Shown here: positions 6,135 through 6,395 of the stretch, one piece after another
Layout: every line of letters starts with the position of its first letter
Position numbering within the stretch: the first letter of the stretch is position 1
Assembly: GCA_947258465.1 (NCBI GenBank)
Contig: CAMYIQ010000241.1
Location: 1-6,395, forward strand
Reading direction: 5' to 3'
Length of the DNA stretch: 6,395 bases
From: an uncultured Erythrobacter sp.
GTDB lineage: Bacteria > Pseudomonadota > Alphaproteobacteria > Sphingomonadales > Sphingomonadaceae
Made by a program: the position numbers and the translations under genes
Notes under the pieces: model-generated
The model's database searches: none
What the model was told of the DNA's origin: nothing
The model's input: only the letters and a program-made list of their open reading frames with translations

Positions 6135-6362
6135 ATGCTCGACTTTTTATATGCAGACCATGAGCGCGTAGCGTCATTTCTCGCGCAAAGAAGTGGTATC
6201 GGAGCTCTCGTCGGAAATGAAGAAACAGCTTCAAAGGCCAAATCGTCCGAAAAGGGTGGCGGATTAAATTTAGGTGCGGCTAGTGGATCGGCAAAAGGCG
6301 GAACAAACTGGAGTAAAGATATCCGTCTTGCATATGACCCCCTTTGGATGAATTCGACGTAG
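6135..6362 (+). CDS. Start of a DUF6414-like protein, apparently cut by an in-frame stop
   Basis: The N-terminus MLDFLYADHERVASFLAQ, a Gly/Ser/Ala-rich part (GGGLNLGAASGSAKGG, about 45-60) and RLAYDPLWMNS (about 64-74) resemble the start of a family of uncharacterised bacterial proteins that I recall as DUF6414. Known members are much longer. Here TAG at 6360-6362 ends the frame after 75 residues, yet the frame continues beyond it to the window end as LVELVQGAGQK, which reads like a natural continuation of the family. The gene is therefore probably a pseudogene, a sequencing error or a shortened form; its remainder lies outside the window. It starts directly on the stop of the membrane-protein gene, indicating translational coupling. 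Function is unknown. Family assignment is from memory and moderate. Confidence 0.55.
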   Translation: MLDFLYADHERVASFLAQRSGIGALVGNEETASKAKSSEKGGGLNLGAASGSAKGGTNWSKDIRLAYDPLWMNST

Positions 6363-6395
6363 CTCGTGGAGCTGGTTCAAGGCGCTGGCCAAAAG

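Noticed and set aside
1..6395. CRISPR array, tRNA, rRNA or insertion sequence
   Set aside because: No regularly spaced repeats, cloverleaf pattern, rRNA stretch, transposase or terminal inverted repeats were seen.

Overview
The window looks like a piece of an alphaproteobacterial chromosome, most likely a sphingomonad of the Erythrobacteraceae type. I base this on recalled similarity of NrdA and NrdB to proteins of that group, on high-GC codon use, and on a strongly patterned distribution of GANTC, the site methylated by the alphaproteobacterial cell-cycle methylase CcrM. No database search was possible.

Layout. Bases 1-433 hold no convincing gene. They contain seven GANTC sites, a promoter-like module (174-211) and a leader of about 220 nt ahead of nrdA. 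nrdA (434-2455, +) encodes the large subunit of a class I ribonucleotide reductase and ends at a clear intrinsic terminator (2487-2530). A membrane-bound diguanylate cyclase gene (2645-3841, -) converges on nrdA. The 674 bases between it and nrdB hold no recognised gene, but they contain palindromes, a strong hairpin and, at 4448-4488, a second copy of the promoter-like module found ahead of nrdA. nrdB (4516-5574, +) encodes the radical-bearing small subunit. Fourteen bases after nrdB, with no terminator between, a lower-GC pair begins: a small two-helix membrane protein (5589-6134) and, abutting as TAGATG, the start of a protein resembling an uncharacterised family (DUF6414-like), which is interrupted by an in-frame TAG at 6360-6362.

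How the genes work together. NrdA and NrdB form one enzyme that reduces ribonucleotides to deoxyribonucleotides for DNA replication. Their genes are split here by a c-di-GMP synthase gene on the opposite strand. The two nrd genes appear to be tied together by regulation instead of by an operon: both are preceded by TTGC, GANTCC, CTGATTCA, TATNT and AGTNGT in the same order and nearly the same spacing. GANTC is absent from the nrdA and nrdB coding regions. The simplest reading is cell-cycle (CcrM/GcrA) and possibly NrdR control of dNTP supply. The distal pair looks like an accessory cassette placed directly behind nrdB, of unknown function and possibly decayed.
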